Shown: piece by piece, positions 1 through 6,179 of the stretch | How the letters are laid out: every line of letters starts with the position of its first letter | Numbering within the stretch: position 1 is the stretch's first letter | Notes under the pieces: model-generated | Told to the model about the DNA's origin: nothing | Databases searched by the model: none | Seen by the model: only the letters and a program-made list of their open reading frames with translations | DNA from: an uncultured Collinsella sp. | GTDB lineage: Bacteria; Actinomycetota; Coriobacteriia; Coriobacteriales; Coriobacteriaceae | NCBI GenBank assembly: GCA_937934355.1 | Contig: CALGZY010000009.1 | Location: 1-18,390 of the forward strand | Direction of reading: 5' to 3' | DNA length: 18,390 nt | Position numbers and translations under genes: made by a program

Positions 1-29
1 AATTTTCCTCCCTTATTCATTTGTGGCAT
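1..29 (-). CDS. 5' end of a leftward gene, truncated by the window edge (possibly AbrB/MazE-like)
   Basis: An ATG at 29 on the minus strand is preceded by a near-perfect Shine-Dalgarno, AGGAGGTG, six bases upstream (about 36-43). It opens a frame reading MPQMNKGGK before the window ends. Only nine residues are visible, so no function can be assigned. Short AbrB/MazE-type DNA-binding proteins in related bacteria can begin with a similar Met-Asn-Lys-Gly-Gly-Lys stretch, but that is a weak recollection. The start itself is well supported by the ribosome binding site. The AT-rich bases upstream would hold its promoter. Confidence 0.5.
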
Positions 30-31
30 AA

Positions 32-481
32 AAACACCTCCTGAAATTCCGATTTTCCAACAATACAAGCAGGAAATAATTTATCATCTGTATTTTTTTC
101 TTTTTCTTGTGAGTCGAACCCAAGCAAAGAAATGAAGAACCAAGACATAACCATGCTATAGCCATAGAACTTTCATTTCCACTCGTAAAGCCAATAGCTG
201 ACGCTATGAAAAACAGAACTGATGCAATGTAAAAGATCGAGCAAGCCTACAAACTCGAGCGGGAAATAGCCCTGGTCAGGCGCGACGTTGACGCGCTTTT
301 GCGATGAGCTGGCATGGGGGCTGGCGATCGCGACCTGTATCCCTGTGTTGCTGGCGGCGGCGCTCTCACGCCAAACGCTTGCACATTCGGATTGCTACAC
401 AACGAATGAAACATATTGATGTGGGGCGATGTTCATTCAGAGTCCACCCCCTCGCCTCATCCTCAAAAGGCTCGTCGAAGC
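32..481. other. gene-poor stretch, AT-rich on its left half
   Basis: No intact gene is seen here. Bases 32-240 are clearly richer in A+T than the rest of the window and include a T-rich run near 91-107. From about 245 the composition returns to high GC and a degraded reading frame is visible (separate entry). The left part probably holds the promoter and leader of the leftward gene at 1-29. The right end is the 3' flank of the membrane-protein gene at 482. Confidence 0.5.
247..412 (+). pseudogene. degraded ORF: coiled-coil plus membrane-helix fragment
   Basis: From about 232 to 304 the plus strand reads KIEQAYKLEREIALVRRDV followed by DALLR and a TGA, directly after an upstream in-frame stop and with no start codon. 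One base out of frame, the reading continues as DELAWGLAIATCIPVLLAAA and then LSRQTLAHSDCYTTNETY before a stop at about 412. Joined by a single-base shift, the two pieces give a charged helix followed by a hydrophobic helix. That suggests the remnant of a small membrane-associated protein. The base composition is like the host genes and unlike the AT-rich DNA to its left. Chance open frames remain a real alternative. No family is recognised. Confidence 0.25.
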
Positions 482-483
482 CT
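465..483 (-). terminator. weak hairpin with short T run after the membrane-protein gene
   Basis: Read leftward, AGGCTT-CGAC-GAGCCT (one G-T pair) is followed by TTT. The stem starts inside the stop codon of the gene ending at 482. The stem is short and the T run is only four bases, partly in the stem, so it is at best a weak intrinsic terminator. Confidence 0.3.
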
Positions 484-805
484 ACCCCACCGTGACGGAT
501 TCCCCGGTAAAGGTGCTCACAAGCAACAGGATAAAGAAGGCCAAATAGCTGATGCTCAGCAGGTAGGCGATGACCAAAAAGGCAATCCATCCAACATTGG
601 TCTTACCGTCGGCACAGCGTCGCTCGCGATTGCGGCAGAGCCAAATCGTCACGCCAATGGCCACAATCAGCAACACGAGTGCCGCTGCTGCCAACCCGGC
701 AAGCGCAAACATCACGCCAATACTCACAGCAATAACCGGGAGCAGCAGCAACCCACACCCGCACCCACCGGGACTATAAACGGCAGTCTGTCGGCGTCGT
801 TCCAT
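482..805 (-). CDS. small two-helix membrane protein, function unknown
   Basis: This is a 107-residue protein beginning MERRRQTAVY. A Gly/Cys-rich stretch (GGCGCG, about residues 13-18) leads into a long hydrophobic region (about 19-55), then a short basic, Cys-containing loop, and a second hydrophobic segment (about 70-97). It should sit in the cytoplasmic membrane. I chose ATG 805 because GGAG lies five bases upstream. A GTG at 835 overlaps the stop of higA but has no better signal. The gene follows the higBA module on the same strand with a 29-nt gap, so it is probably co-transcribed with it. I do not recognise a family, and no catalytic motif is visible. Confidence 0.6.
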   Translation of the reverse strand: MERRRQTAVYSPGGCGCGLLLLPVIAVSIGVMFALAGLAAAALVLLIVAIGVTIWLCRNRERRCADGKTNVGWIAFLVIAYLLSISYLAFFILLLVSTFTGESVTVG

Positions 806-834
806 CGTCACTCCAACCTCAACATCTTTGAACA

Positions 835-1176
835 CTACAATGCGATAGCCTGCTGGACAGGAACGATCTTATCCAGTTCCGGTTCGATGCGTCTCTTCTC
901 CGCCTCGAGATCAAACGCCATCTGAGCGCGCAGCCAGTAACCATCCGTCAGGCCAAAGTAGCGGCAAAGGCGAAGGTCGGTGTCGGCCGTCACACGACGC
1001 CTTCCCAAGACAATCTGCCCAATGCGTTGAGCCGGAATCCCGGTCTCCTTAGCAAGGCGATATTGAGAAATGCCCATAGGGACAAGAAATTCCTCCTTGA
1101 GAAGCTCACCAGGAGTCACCGGCGGCAGCAAATCGGACGCAGTCTCATCACTTGTGATAATCGACGATTTCGACAT
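835..1176 (-). CDS. higA: HigA-family antitoxin (XRE helix-turn-helix)
   Basis: This 113-residue protein is the antitoxin of a type II module: it neutralises HigB and, with it, represses its own promoter. The HigA signature is clear: PGELLKEEFL followed by ISQYRLAKETGIPAQRIGQI, an XRE-type helix-turn-helix, and LGRRRVTADTDLRLCRYFGL. The C-terminus (AQMAFDLEAEKRRIEPELDK) fits the family. ATG 1176 (MSKSSIIT) was preferred over 1230 because the longer form would lie deep inside higB. Even so the start overlaps the end of higB by 29 nt, an overlap common in toxin-first higBA modules. AGGGGATGG and TTGGA lie just upstream. The toxin gene precedes it and a small membrane-protein gene follows. Confidence 0.85.
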   Translation of the reverse strand: MSKSSIITSDETASDLLPPVTPGELLKEEFLVPMGISQYRLAKETGIPAQRIGQIVLGRRRVTADTDLRLCRYFGLTDGYWLRAQMAFDLEAEKRRIEPELDKIVPVQQAIAL

Positions 1177-1429
1177 TCCAAGCCATCCCCTGTCTCCACT
1201 CAAAACAGACCCGATAGCGCTCATTGACACGGATACTATATTGACCGGCGCGATCGCCCTTCAACGCTTCAAGACGATTGCCTGGCGGAACGCGAAGATC
1301 ATCAAGCGAAGCGCAGATCTGCAGTTGTCGAATCTTCCTCAAGGCGACCCGCTCAAAAGGAATGAACTTCCTAATCCGCGTACCCATTGCAAAGCATTCA
1401 GTGTCTTCATCTTTATATGATGCAATCAT
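1148..1429 (-). CDS. higB: HigB-type toxin (RelE-fold mRNA interferase, 'killer protein' family)
   Basis: This 93-residue protein matches the full length of the HigB/plasmid-maintenance killer family. HigB toxins are RelE-fold nucleases that cut mRNA on the translating ribosome. Hallmarks are LRVPPGNRLEALKGDRAGQY in the middle and SIRVNERYRVCFEW followed by VEIVDYH at the C-terminus. The N-terminal MIASYKDEDTE fits the usual first strand and helix, so ATG 1429 is preferred over the internal Met at residue 15. AAGG lies about seven bases upstream. The toxin gene is first and overlaps higA, the standard higBA order. No residue looks lost, so the module appears intact. Type II autoregulation by the HigBA complex is expected at the palindrome in the leader. 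Confidence 0.87.
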   Translation of the reverse strand: MIASYKDEDTECFAMGTRIRKFIPFERVALRKIRQLQICASLDDLRVPPGNRLEALKGDRAGQYSIRVNERYRVCFEWRQGMAWNVEIVDYHK

Positions 1430-1440
1430 AGTATCGCCTT

Positions 1441-1486
1441 ACGTTAATAACGTCAAACGTTTCTATAGACTTACATCTCTATTATA
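1441..1486 (-). promoter_or_regulatory. higBA promoter and candidate HigA operator
   Basis: Leftward, a perfect TATAAT lies at 1486-1481, about 50 nt upstream of the higB start; the -35 region is poor. Between it and higB, ACGTTA-A-TAACGT (1441-1453) is a 13-bp odd-centred palindrome, and AAACGTTT follows at 1455-1462. A further inverted repeat CTGTTC/GAACAG (1495-1500, 1511-1516) overlaps the -35 region. Placement fits autorepression by HigA, but the binding site is inferred only from symmetry. Confidence 0.5.
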
Positions 1487-1530
1487 CCGTACATCTGTTC
1501 GTGTTTTCTAGAACAGGTATCCTTCGCCAC

Positions 1531-2718
1531 TTAAGCAAGCAAAAGCAATCGTTTGTAGACATCGAGGCCCTTGAGTAGGATTTCCTCGTCAAAGAGCATG
1601 GTATCAGTATGCAGGGCACTCGTGGCATAAGCGGGGCAGCCCTCGGCGTCGCTCGGATTATCCCGACTGACAGGAACGCCCGTGCCCAGCAGGAAGAACA
1701 CGCCTGGCAGATGGCGCTGATAGAAGGCGAAGTCCTCGGCAATCAGCAGCGGCTCGTCCACGAGCTGTAACTCGGGCAGAGCAGGCGCGATTCGAGCAAA
1801 CAACTCGGGGTCGTTGTCGACCGGCGGATAGCCCTCGGCAAAGTCGAGATCGTACGTGCAGCCCGTCGCAGCGCACGCCTCGTCGAGTACGCGGCGCACG
1901 CCTTCGCGCGCGCGGTCGAACATGCCATCCGTAAACACACGCAGACTGCCGGCAACATGGGCCTCCCCCGCCACCGCGTTGCAGACGGTACCGGCCTGCA
2001 GCAGGCCGAACTTACCAATGCAGGGTTCATGGGCACCCAACTCGTCCATCAATTCACGCTCGGCAACCAAGAACTTGGCAGCCGCCAGCGCCGCATCGTG
2101 CGATTCGCGTACGGGAACGCCGTAGGTCTTGGCGATATGGATGCTTGTCCCGTGAATATGGATATGCGTCTCACTCGAGCGCGCCAGCAATGGACCGGAG
2201 CAGCTCGCCAACGTGTTCGCAGGCAGGTCGGGCCATACGTGGAACCCGAAGACACGGTCCGCCCCGTAGCGCTCAAACACTCTGCTCTCACAAACTGTTT
2301 TGGCGCCACCGGTCGTCTCCTCGGCAGGCTGGAACACAAAGAGCACGTTGCGCTTGATGGCACCCGGCTGCTCACGAATCGTGCGATCGACAAAGGTTGC
2401 CGCTGCAAGTGCCATGGCCATGTGTCCATCGTGTCCGCAAGCGTGCATCTTTCCGGGATGCGTCGAGGCAAAGGCCGCACCCGTCGCCTCCGCGATGGGC
2501 AGCGCGTCCATATCGGCGCGAATCGCCGTAGCATGCGCAGCGCCCGTGCCAGCGTCGAAAAAAGCACAAACACAGCTGGGGCAGGGATGGGTCACCTCGC
2601 AAGCGAGCGGTGCCAGCACGCCCTCGATATAGGCTATGGTTTGCGGAAGATCGAAATCGAGCTCCGGAATGCGATGCAGGTCGCGACGATAGCGACGAAG
2701 TTCTTGGAGCTCGGTCAT
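1531..2718 (-). CDS. M20 family amidohydrolase (peptidase M20D), candidate N-acetyl-LL-diaminopimelate deacetylase
   Basis: This 395-residue cytoplasmic metal-dependent amidohydrolase removes acyl groups from amino acids. Metal-site motifs are intact: MHACGHDGH (Cys94, His96), FVFQPAEETTGG (Glu133-Glu134), GFHVWP (His160) and a C-terminal SALHTDT. ADMDALPIAEATG is also typical. The lid domain has GTSIHIAK, the family variant of the usual Gly-Gly-His-Ala motif. ATG 2718 was chosen because AAAGGA lies seven bases upstream; the frame stays open to 2961, but that would run into the divergent lysA leader. It is transcribed away from the lysA-dapA operon, and DapH there makes N-acetylated intermediates, so a deacetylase role in lysine synthesis is attractive. 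Hippurate or other N-acyl amino acid hydrolysis cannot be excluded. Confidence 0.82.
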   Translation of the reverse strand: MTELQELRRYRRDLHRIPELDFDLPQTIAYIEGVLAPLACEVTHPCPSCVCAFFDAGTGAAHATAIRADMDALPIAEATGAAFASTHPGKMHACGHDGHMAMALAAATFVDRTIREQPGAIKRNVLFVFQPAEETTGGAKTVCESRVFERYGADRVFGFHVWPDLPANTLASCSGPLLARSSETHIHIHGTSIHIAKTYGVPVRESHDAALAAAKFLVAERELMDELGAHEPCIGKFGLLQAGTVCNAVAGEAHVAGSLRVFTDGMFDRAREGVRRVLDEACAATGCTYDLDFAEGYPPVDNDPELFARIAPALPELQLVDEPLLIAEDFAFYQRHLPGVFFLLGTGVPVSRDNPSDAEGCPAYATSALHTDTMLFDEEILLKGLDVYKRLLLLA

Positions 2719-2749
2719 AAAGGATCCTTTCATGGGGCACATCCATTCG

Positions 2750-2778
2750 CACAATATTGTGATGCAGAATTGTGACGC
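2750..2778 (-). promoter_or_regulatory. palindrome and direct repeat upstream of the M20 gene (candidate operator)
   Basis: CACAATATTGTG (2750-2761) is a perfect 12-bp palindrome. Read leftward, TCACAAT occurs twice, 13 bp apart. It sits 32 bp upstream of the M20 start codon, just downstream of an AT-rich TATGCT sequence that could be a -10. This suggests a repressor site in the M20 leader, but no regulator is identified. Confidence 0.35.
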
Positions 2779-2829
2779 CCTTGTTTCTAGCATATCCCTG
2801 CATTTTTTAAACGTTATATACGAATACTC

Positions 2830-2858
2830 TTGTTTGGTAAAGTGCAACGTGATAGGGT
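2830..2858 (+). promoter_or_regulatory. weak candidate promoter for the lysA-dapA operon
   Basis: TTGTTT (2830-2835) and TAGGGT (2853-2858) are spaced by 17 bp. That would place the transcript start at about 2865, just before the riboswitch at 2870. Each box matches the consensus at only three of six positions, so support comes mainly from position. Confidence 0.3.
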
Positions 2859-2869
2859 CTTTACCACTT

Positions 2870-3026
2870 GATAGAGGCGCGGGCACGAAGATCCGCGGGC
2901 GAGCCGGCAGGCTTTGACCCCGTGGGGAGGCGAAACCCGCCGAACTGGGTTTTTCGGGCACGAACAGCCTGGTGGGCCTGCGGGAAACACCCGCAGGACT
3001 GTCTGCAGCAATGCGGGAGCGCTATC
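2870..3026 (+). ncRNA. lysine riboswitch aptamer (L-box)
   Basis: The leader of the lysA-dapA operon contains the conserved core of the L-box in order. GATAGAGGCGC begins at 2870, GGGGAGGCGAAACCCGCCGAA lies at 2924-2944 in two adjoining parts, and a P5-type hairpin CCTGCGGG-aaaca-CCCGCAGG lies at 2977-2997. ACTGTC and finally GGAGCGCTATC follow, ending at 3026. P1 closes as GATAG (2870-2874) with CTATC (3022-3026). Lysine binding should stabilise P1 and lower expression of the operon, which starts with a lysine biosynthetic gene. The aptamer is about 157 nt, a usual size. Confidence 0.9.
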
Positions 3027-3097
3027 CGGACATTGGGTCCACGCTATGCGGATTCGATGCGCAGATGGCGCCGTCTGGATAGCGAGGTTTACGGGAC
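3027..3097 (+). promoter_or_regulatory. riboswitch expression platform with possible Shine-Dalgarno sequestration
   Basis: There is no hairpin with a U run between the aptamer and the start codon, so control is probably at translation. CC-A-CGCTAT (3039-3047) can pair with ATAGCG-A-GG (3079-3087), which hides the GAGG ribosome binding site (3084-3087). Alternatively, CGCTATCC (3020-3027, containing the 3' strand of P1) pairs perfectly with GGATAGCG (3077-3084). The two pairings exclude each other. P1 formation with lysine would favour the first, the off state. This is inferred from complementarity alone. Confidence 0.5.
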
Positions 3098-5407
3098 ATG
3101 GCATTGACCCCCAACGAGGCATATGCGGCCAAGCAGCCGTTTGTGGACAAGGAGGCACTCGAGCATATCGTCGAGCAGTTTCCCACGCCGTTTCATCTAT
3201 ACGACGAGGCGGGCATCCGCCGCAACATGCAAGAGGTGCGCGACGCCTTTGCATGGAACCCAGGCTTTAAGGAGTACTTTGCCGTCAAGGCCAATCCCAA
3301 CCCGGCGCTCATCTCCATTCTCAACGAATACGGCTGCGGCTGCGATTGCTCGAGCTATACCGAGCTTATGATCGCCCGCTCGCTGGGCATCACGGGACAC
3401 GACATCATGTTCTCGTCCAACGACACACCGGCGGCGGATTTTGAGCTCGCCGACAAGCTGGGTGCCATCGTCAACTTTGACGACATCAGCCACATCGAGT
3501 TCTTTGAGCGCGTCGCAGGCCCCATCCCCAAGACGGTCAGTTGCCGCTTTAATCCGGGCGGCCTGTTCCAGCTTTCCAACGGTATCATGGATAACCCCGG
3601 CGACTCCAAATACGGCATGACCACCGAGCAGCTCTTCGAGGCCTTCCGCACGCTCAAGGCCAAGGGCGCCGAGGACTTTGGTATCCACGCCTTCCTTGCC
3701 AGCAACACCGTCACCAACGACTATTACCCCAAGCTTGCGCGCATCCTCTTTGAGCTTGCCGTGCGCCTGGAGCGCGAGACCGGCGCACATGTCGCCTTTA
3801 TCAATCTGTCCGGCGGCGTCGGCATCCCCTATCTGCCCGAGCAGCAGGCCAACGACATTCACGCCATCGGCGAGGGAGTGCACGCGGCATACGACGAGAT
3901 CCTGGTTCCCGCCGGCATGGGCGATGTGGCCATCTGCACCGAGATGGGCCGCTTTATGATGGGCCCCTACGGCTGCCTGGTCACCAAGGCCATCCACGAA
4001 AAGCAGATCTACAAGGACTATATCGGTGTCGACGCAAGCGCCGTCGATCTGATCCGCCCCGCCATGTATGGCGCCTACCACCACATTACGGTAATGGGTC
4101 AGCCGGGTGGCGCCGACAAGACCGCGGCGCCTGTCACAAACACGTACGACATTACGGGCAATCTGTGCGAGAACAACGACAAGTTCGCCATCGACCGCGA
4201 GCTACCGCAGATCGACATGGGTGATGTGCTCGTGATCCACGATACCGGCGCGCATGGCTACTCCATGGGCTACAACTACAACGGCCGCCTGCGCTCCGCC
4301 GAGGTGCTGCTGCGCCCCGACGGCTCGGCCGACCTCATCCGCCGCGCCGAGCGCCCGGGCGATTATTTTGCCACACTCGACGTGTTGCCGAGCGGCCGAG
4401 AGCTGCTGGCCAAGTCGCGCGCCGAAAGCGCTCGTCGTCGCGCTCAGGACGAGCGCCTGGCCGTCGCCGCTCAATGGAACAAACGCATCCAGATCGCGGA
4501 AGCGAAGGAGAAGAACATGGATATCCGCAACCTCGAGGGCTCGATCGTCGCTCTCGTCACGCCGTTTAAAAAGGACGGCAGCGTCGACTTTGACGCGCTC
4601 GAGCGCCTTATCGATTTCCACTTGCAAAATGGCACCGACGCCATCCTCACCCTGGGCACCACCGGTGAGAGTGCCACGATGACCGATGACGAGGACAACT
4701 CCGTCGTCGCCGCCGTGGTCAAGCATGTTGCAGGACGCGTCTCCGTCATCGCCGGCTCGGGCTCCAACTCCACGCAAACCATGCTCACCAAGTCGCTCAC
4801 TTACCAGGGCTTGGGAGCCGACGGCCTGCTGCTCATTACCCCCTACTACAACAAGTCCAATGAAGAGGGTATCTATCAGCACTTTAAGTCCGTGGCCGAT
4901 GCCGTGGACATCCCCTGCATCCTGTACAACATCCCCGGCCGCTGTGGCTGCGGCATCAGCGAGCACAACGTAGAGCGCCTGGCCGCACATCCCAACATCA
5001 TGGGTATTAAGGAAGCCTCTGGCAACGTCGCTTACGCGGCCAAGATCGCCCACCTGCTGTCTGACGACTTCCGCATGTACTCGGGCGAGGATGCCCTCAC
5101 CGTGCCGCTCATGAGCCTGGGCGCCTCGGGCACCATCAGCGTGTGGGCCGATGTTCAGCCGCAGCTCGTGCACGACATGTGCCGCGCCTATCTGGACGGC
5201 GACGTGGAGCGCGCCCGCGACATCCAGATTGCCGGTCAGCCGCTCATCAACGCCCTCTTTAGTGAGGTCAACCCCATCCCCGTTAAAGAAGCGCTCGCTC
5301 AGATGGGTATGATCGAGGCAAACTACCGCATGCCGCTATGCCCCATGGCCAACGACACGCGCGCTGCACTTACCGATGCTCTGAAGGGAGCTGGTCTGCT
5401 TGATTAA
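3098..5407 (+). CDS. lysA-dapA: LysA-DapA fusion: diaminopimelate decarboxylase / 4-hydroxy-tetrahydrodipicolinate synthase
   Basis: One 769-residue frame holds two enzymes of the same pathway. Residues 1 to about 428 are a fold-III PLP decarboxylase (last step, meso-DAP to lysine): YFAVKANPNP with the PLP lysine at 64, LSGGVGIPY for the phosphate, EMGRF, and NLCENND near the second active-site cysteine. A charged, Arg/Glu/Ala-rich linker of about 45 residues follows. Residues 474-769 are a complete DapA (first committed step, pyruvate plus aspartate semialdehyde) with GTTGES, YNIPGR and the Schiff-base lysine in GIKEASGN (Lys165 of the module). The start at 3098 has GAGG ten bases upstream. 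A strong internal ribosome binding site precedes the DapA module, so free DapA may also be made. The operon continues into dapB with an 8-nt overlap. Expression should fall when lysine binds the upstream riboswitch. Confidence 0.85.
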   Translation: MALTPNEAYAAKQPFVDKEALEHIVEQFPTPFHLYDEAGIRRNMQEVRDAFAWNPGFKEYFAVKANPNPALISILNEYGCGCDCSSYTELMIARSLGITGHDIMFSSNDTPAADFELADKLGAIVNFDDISHIEFFERVAGPIPKTVSCRFNPGGLFQLSNGIMDNPGDSKYGMTTEQLFEAFRTLKAKGAEDFGIHAFLASNTVTNDYYPKLARILFELAVRLERETGAHVAFINLSGGVGIPYLPEQQANDIHAIGEGVHAAYDEILVPAGMGDVAICTEMGRFMMGPYGCLVTKAIHEKQIYKDYIGVDASAVDLIRPAMYGAYHHITVMGQPGGADKTAAPVTNTYDITGNLCENNDKFAIDRELPQIDMGDVLVIHDTGAHGYSMGYNYNGRLRSAEVLLRPDGSADLIRRAERPGDYFATLDVLPSGRELLAKSRAESARRRAQDERLAVAAQWNKRIQIAEAKEKNMDIRNLEGSIVALVTPFKKDGSVDFDALERLIDFHLQNGTDAILTLGTTGESATMTDDEDNSVVAAVVKHVAGRVSVIAGSGSNSTQTMLTKSLTYQGLGADGLLLITPYYNKSNEEGIYQHFKSVADAVDIPCILYNIPGRCGCGISEHNVERLAAHPNIMGIKEASGNVAYAAKIAHLLSDDFRMYSGEDALTVPLMSLGASGTISVWADVQPQLVHDMCRAYLDGDVERARDIQIAGQPLINALFSEVNPIPVKEALAQMGMIEANYRMPLCPMANDTRAALTDALKGAGLLD
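4505..4519 (+). promoter_or_regulatory. internal ribosome binding site and start for the DapA module
   Basis: AAGGAG (4505-4510) lies six bases before ATG 4517, in frame with the upstream LysA module. MDIRNLEGSIVALVTPF is a typical DapA N-terminus. This spacing and strength are as good as any ribosome binding site in the window. Internal initiation, giving free DapA besides the fusion, is therefore likely, or the site is a relic of formerly separate genes. Confidence 0.6.
4517..5407 (+). CDS. dapA: 4-hydroxy-tetrahydrodipicolinate synthase (DapA) as possible internal-start product of the fusion
   Basis: This is the C-terminal module of the LysA-DapA frame, listed separately because it has its own strong Shine-Dalgarno and ATG. 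The 296-residue product has the normal DapA length (about 290-300). It condenses pyruvate with L-aspartate-4-semialdehyde as a TIM-barrel, usually tetrameric, enzyme. Thr48-Thr49, Tyr137 and Lys165 correspond to E. coli Thr44-Thr45, Tyr133 and Lys161. There is no stop codon between it and LysA in this frame. The other two forward frames also lack nearby stops at the junction, so whether cells make fusion, free DapA or both cannot be told from sequence. Confidence 0.6.
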   Translation: MDIRNLEGSIVALVTPFKKDGSVDFDALERLIDFHLQNGTDAILTLGTTGESATMTDDEDNSVVAAVVKHVAGRVSVIAGSGSNSTQTMLTKSLTYQGLGADGLLLITPYYNKSNEEGIYQHFKSVADAVDIPCILYNIPGRCGCGISEHNVERLAAHPNIMGIKEASGNVAYAAKIAHLLSDDFRMYSGEDALTVPLMSLGASGTISVWADVQPQLVHDMCRAYLDGDVERARDIQIAGQPLINALFSEVNPIPVKEALAQMGMIEANYRMPLCPMANDTRAALTDALKGAGLLD

Positions 5408-6140
5408 GACCGTCATTATGGGAACGGGCCGCATGGGCTCGCTCATCCGCACTACCGCCGAGGGCATTGTCGACGCCGCCGGTCAGCCCGATTTTGATAT
5501 CGTAGCCCAGGTCGGTTTTGATCTGTCCGAGCTCGAGAACGCTCCGGCAGCCGACGTCATCATCGACTTCTCGAACGTTGCGACCTTCGATGCCGTCGTC
5601 GCCTATGTCGAACGCACGGGTGCCGCGTTGGTCTCGGGCACCACGGGCTATTCGCCGGAGCAGATGGGTTGCCTGCGCGAGCTGGGTCAGAACGCCCGCG
5701 TCATGCACTCCGGCAATTACTCCATCGGTATCGCAGCCCTGCGTCATCTAGTAGCACAGGCTACACGCGAGCTGCCCGGCTTTGACTGCGAGATTGTCGA
5801 GACGCACCACAACCAAAAGGTCGACGCCCCCAGCGGCACTGCCAAGTTGTTGCTCGACGCCGTCGTCGAAGCCGAGCCCGAGGCAGGCTACCACCCCGTC
5901 TATGGCCGCGAGGGCATGTGCGGAGCGCGCGACCCCAAGGAGATCGGCATGCACTCGCTGCGCGGCGGCACTGTCGCCGGCGTGCACGAGGTGAGCTTCT
6001 TTGGCCAGGACGAGGAGGTCACACTCACCCACCGCGCCACGAGCCGTCAGATCTTTGTCAACGGCGCCTTGGCGGCCGCGCAGAAGCTCGTCACCCGCGA
6101 ACCCGGCTTCTATACGTTCGACCAGGTCATGTTTGCCTAA
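5400..6140 (+). CDS. dapB: 4-hydroxy-tetrahydrodipicolinate reductase
   Basis: This 246-residue DapB makes tetrahydrodipicolinate with NAD(P)H. It has the N-terminal dinucleotide motif IMGTGRMG, VIIDFS, SGTTGYS, HSGNYSIGI, and the catalytic and substrate region ETHHNQKVDAPSGTA (paired His and the KxDAPSGT lysine). The start is a TTG at 5400: it is the only position that keeps the first beta-strand (IKTVIMGTG), and AAGGGAG lies nine bases upstream. The next ATG, 5418, would remove that strand. The start overlaps the end of the LysA-DapA frame by 8 nt, a sign of translational coupling. The length is close to the shorter DapB proteins. dapH follows after 39 nt, so all belong to one riboswitch-controlled operon. 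Confidence 0.93.
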   Translation: MIKTVIMGTGRMGSLIRTTAEGIVDAAGQPDFDIVAQVGFDLSELENAPAADVIIDFSNVATFDAVVAYVERTGAALVSGTTGYSPEQMGCLRELGQNARVMHSGNYSIGIAALRHLVAQATRELPGFDCEIVETHHNQKVDAPSGTAKLLLDAVVEAEPEAGYHPVYGREGMCGARDPKEIGMHSLRGGTVAGVHEVSFFGQDEEVTLTHRATSRQIFVNGALAAAQKLVTREPGFYTFDQVMFA

Positions 6141-6179
6141 CCAGGTATCAACCGAATCCACCCAAAGGAGAGATAGCAA

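Noticed and set aside
108..122. tRNA-like T-loop (GGTTCGACTC on the minus strand)
   Set aside because: One stem pair fails and no acceptor, D or anticodon arms can be found upstream. It could be a chance match or a very old remnant.
2719..2961. N-terminal extension of the M20 gene to 2961
   Set aside because: It would code through the lysA promoter region and into the riboswitch, and the family start is at Met 2718 with a proper ribosome binding site.
4420..4520. The LysA-DapA fusion being a simple one-base frameshift error
   Set aside because: The alternative forward frames are also open across the junction and both modules are in the same frame, so a single indel would not give two ordinary genes. 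A missing stop by substitution cannot be excluded.
3197..5173. Long open frames on the minus strand opposite lysA-dapA (about 295 and 323 residues)
   Set aside because: They mirror the codon bias of the real genes (Val/Gly/Ala/Asp-rich, no recognisable motif) and oppose strongly supported enzymes.
5418..6140. ATG 5418 as the dapB start
   Set aside because: It would delete the first beta-strand before the GTGRMG dinucleotide loop. TTG 5400 with AAGGGAG upstream fits the family.
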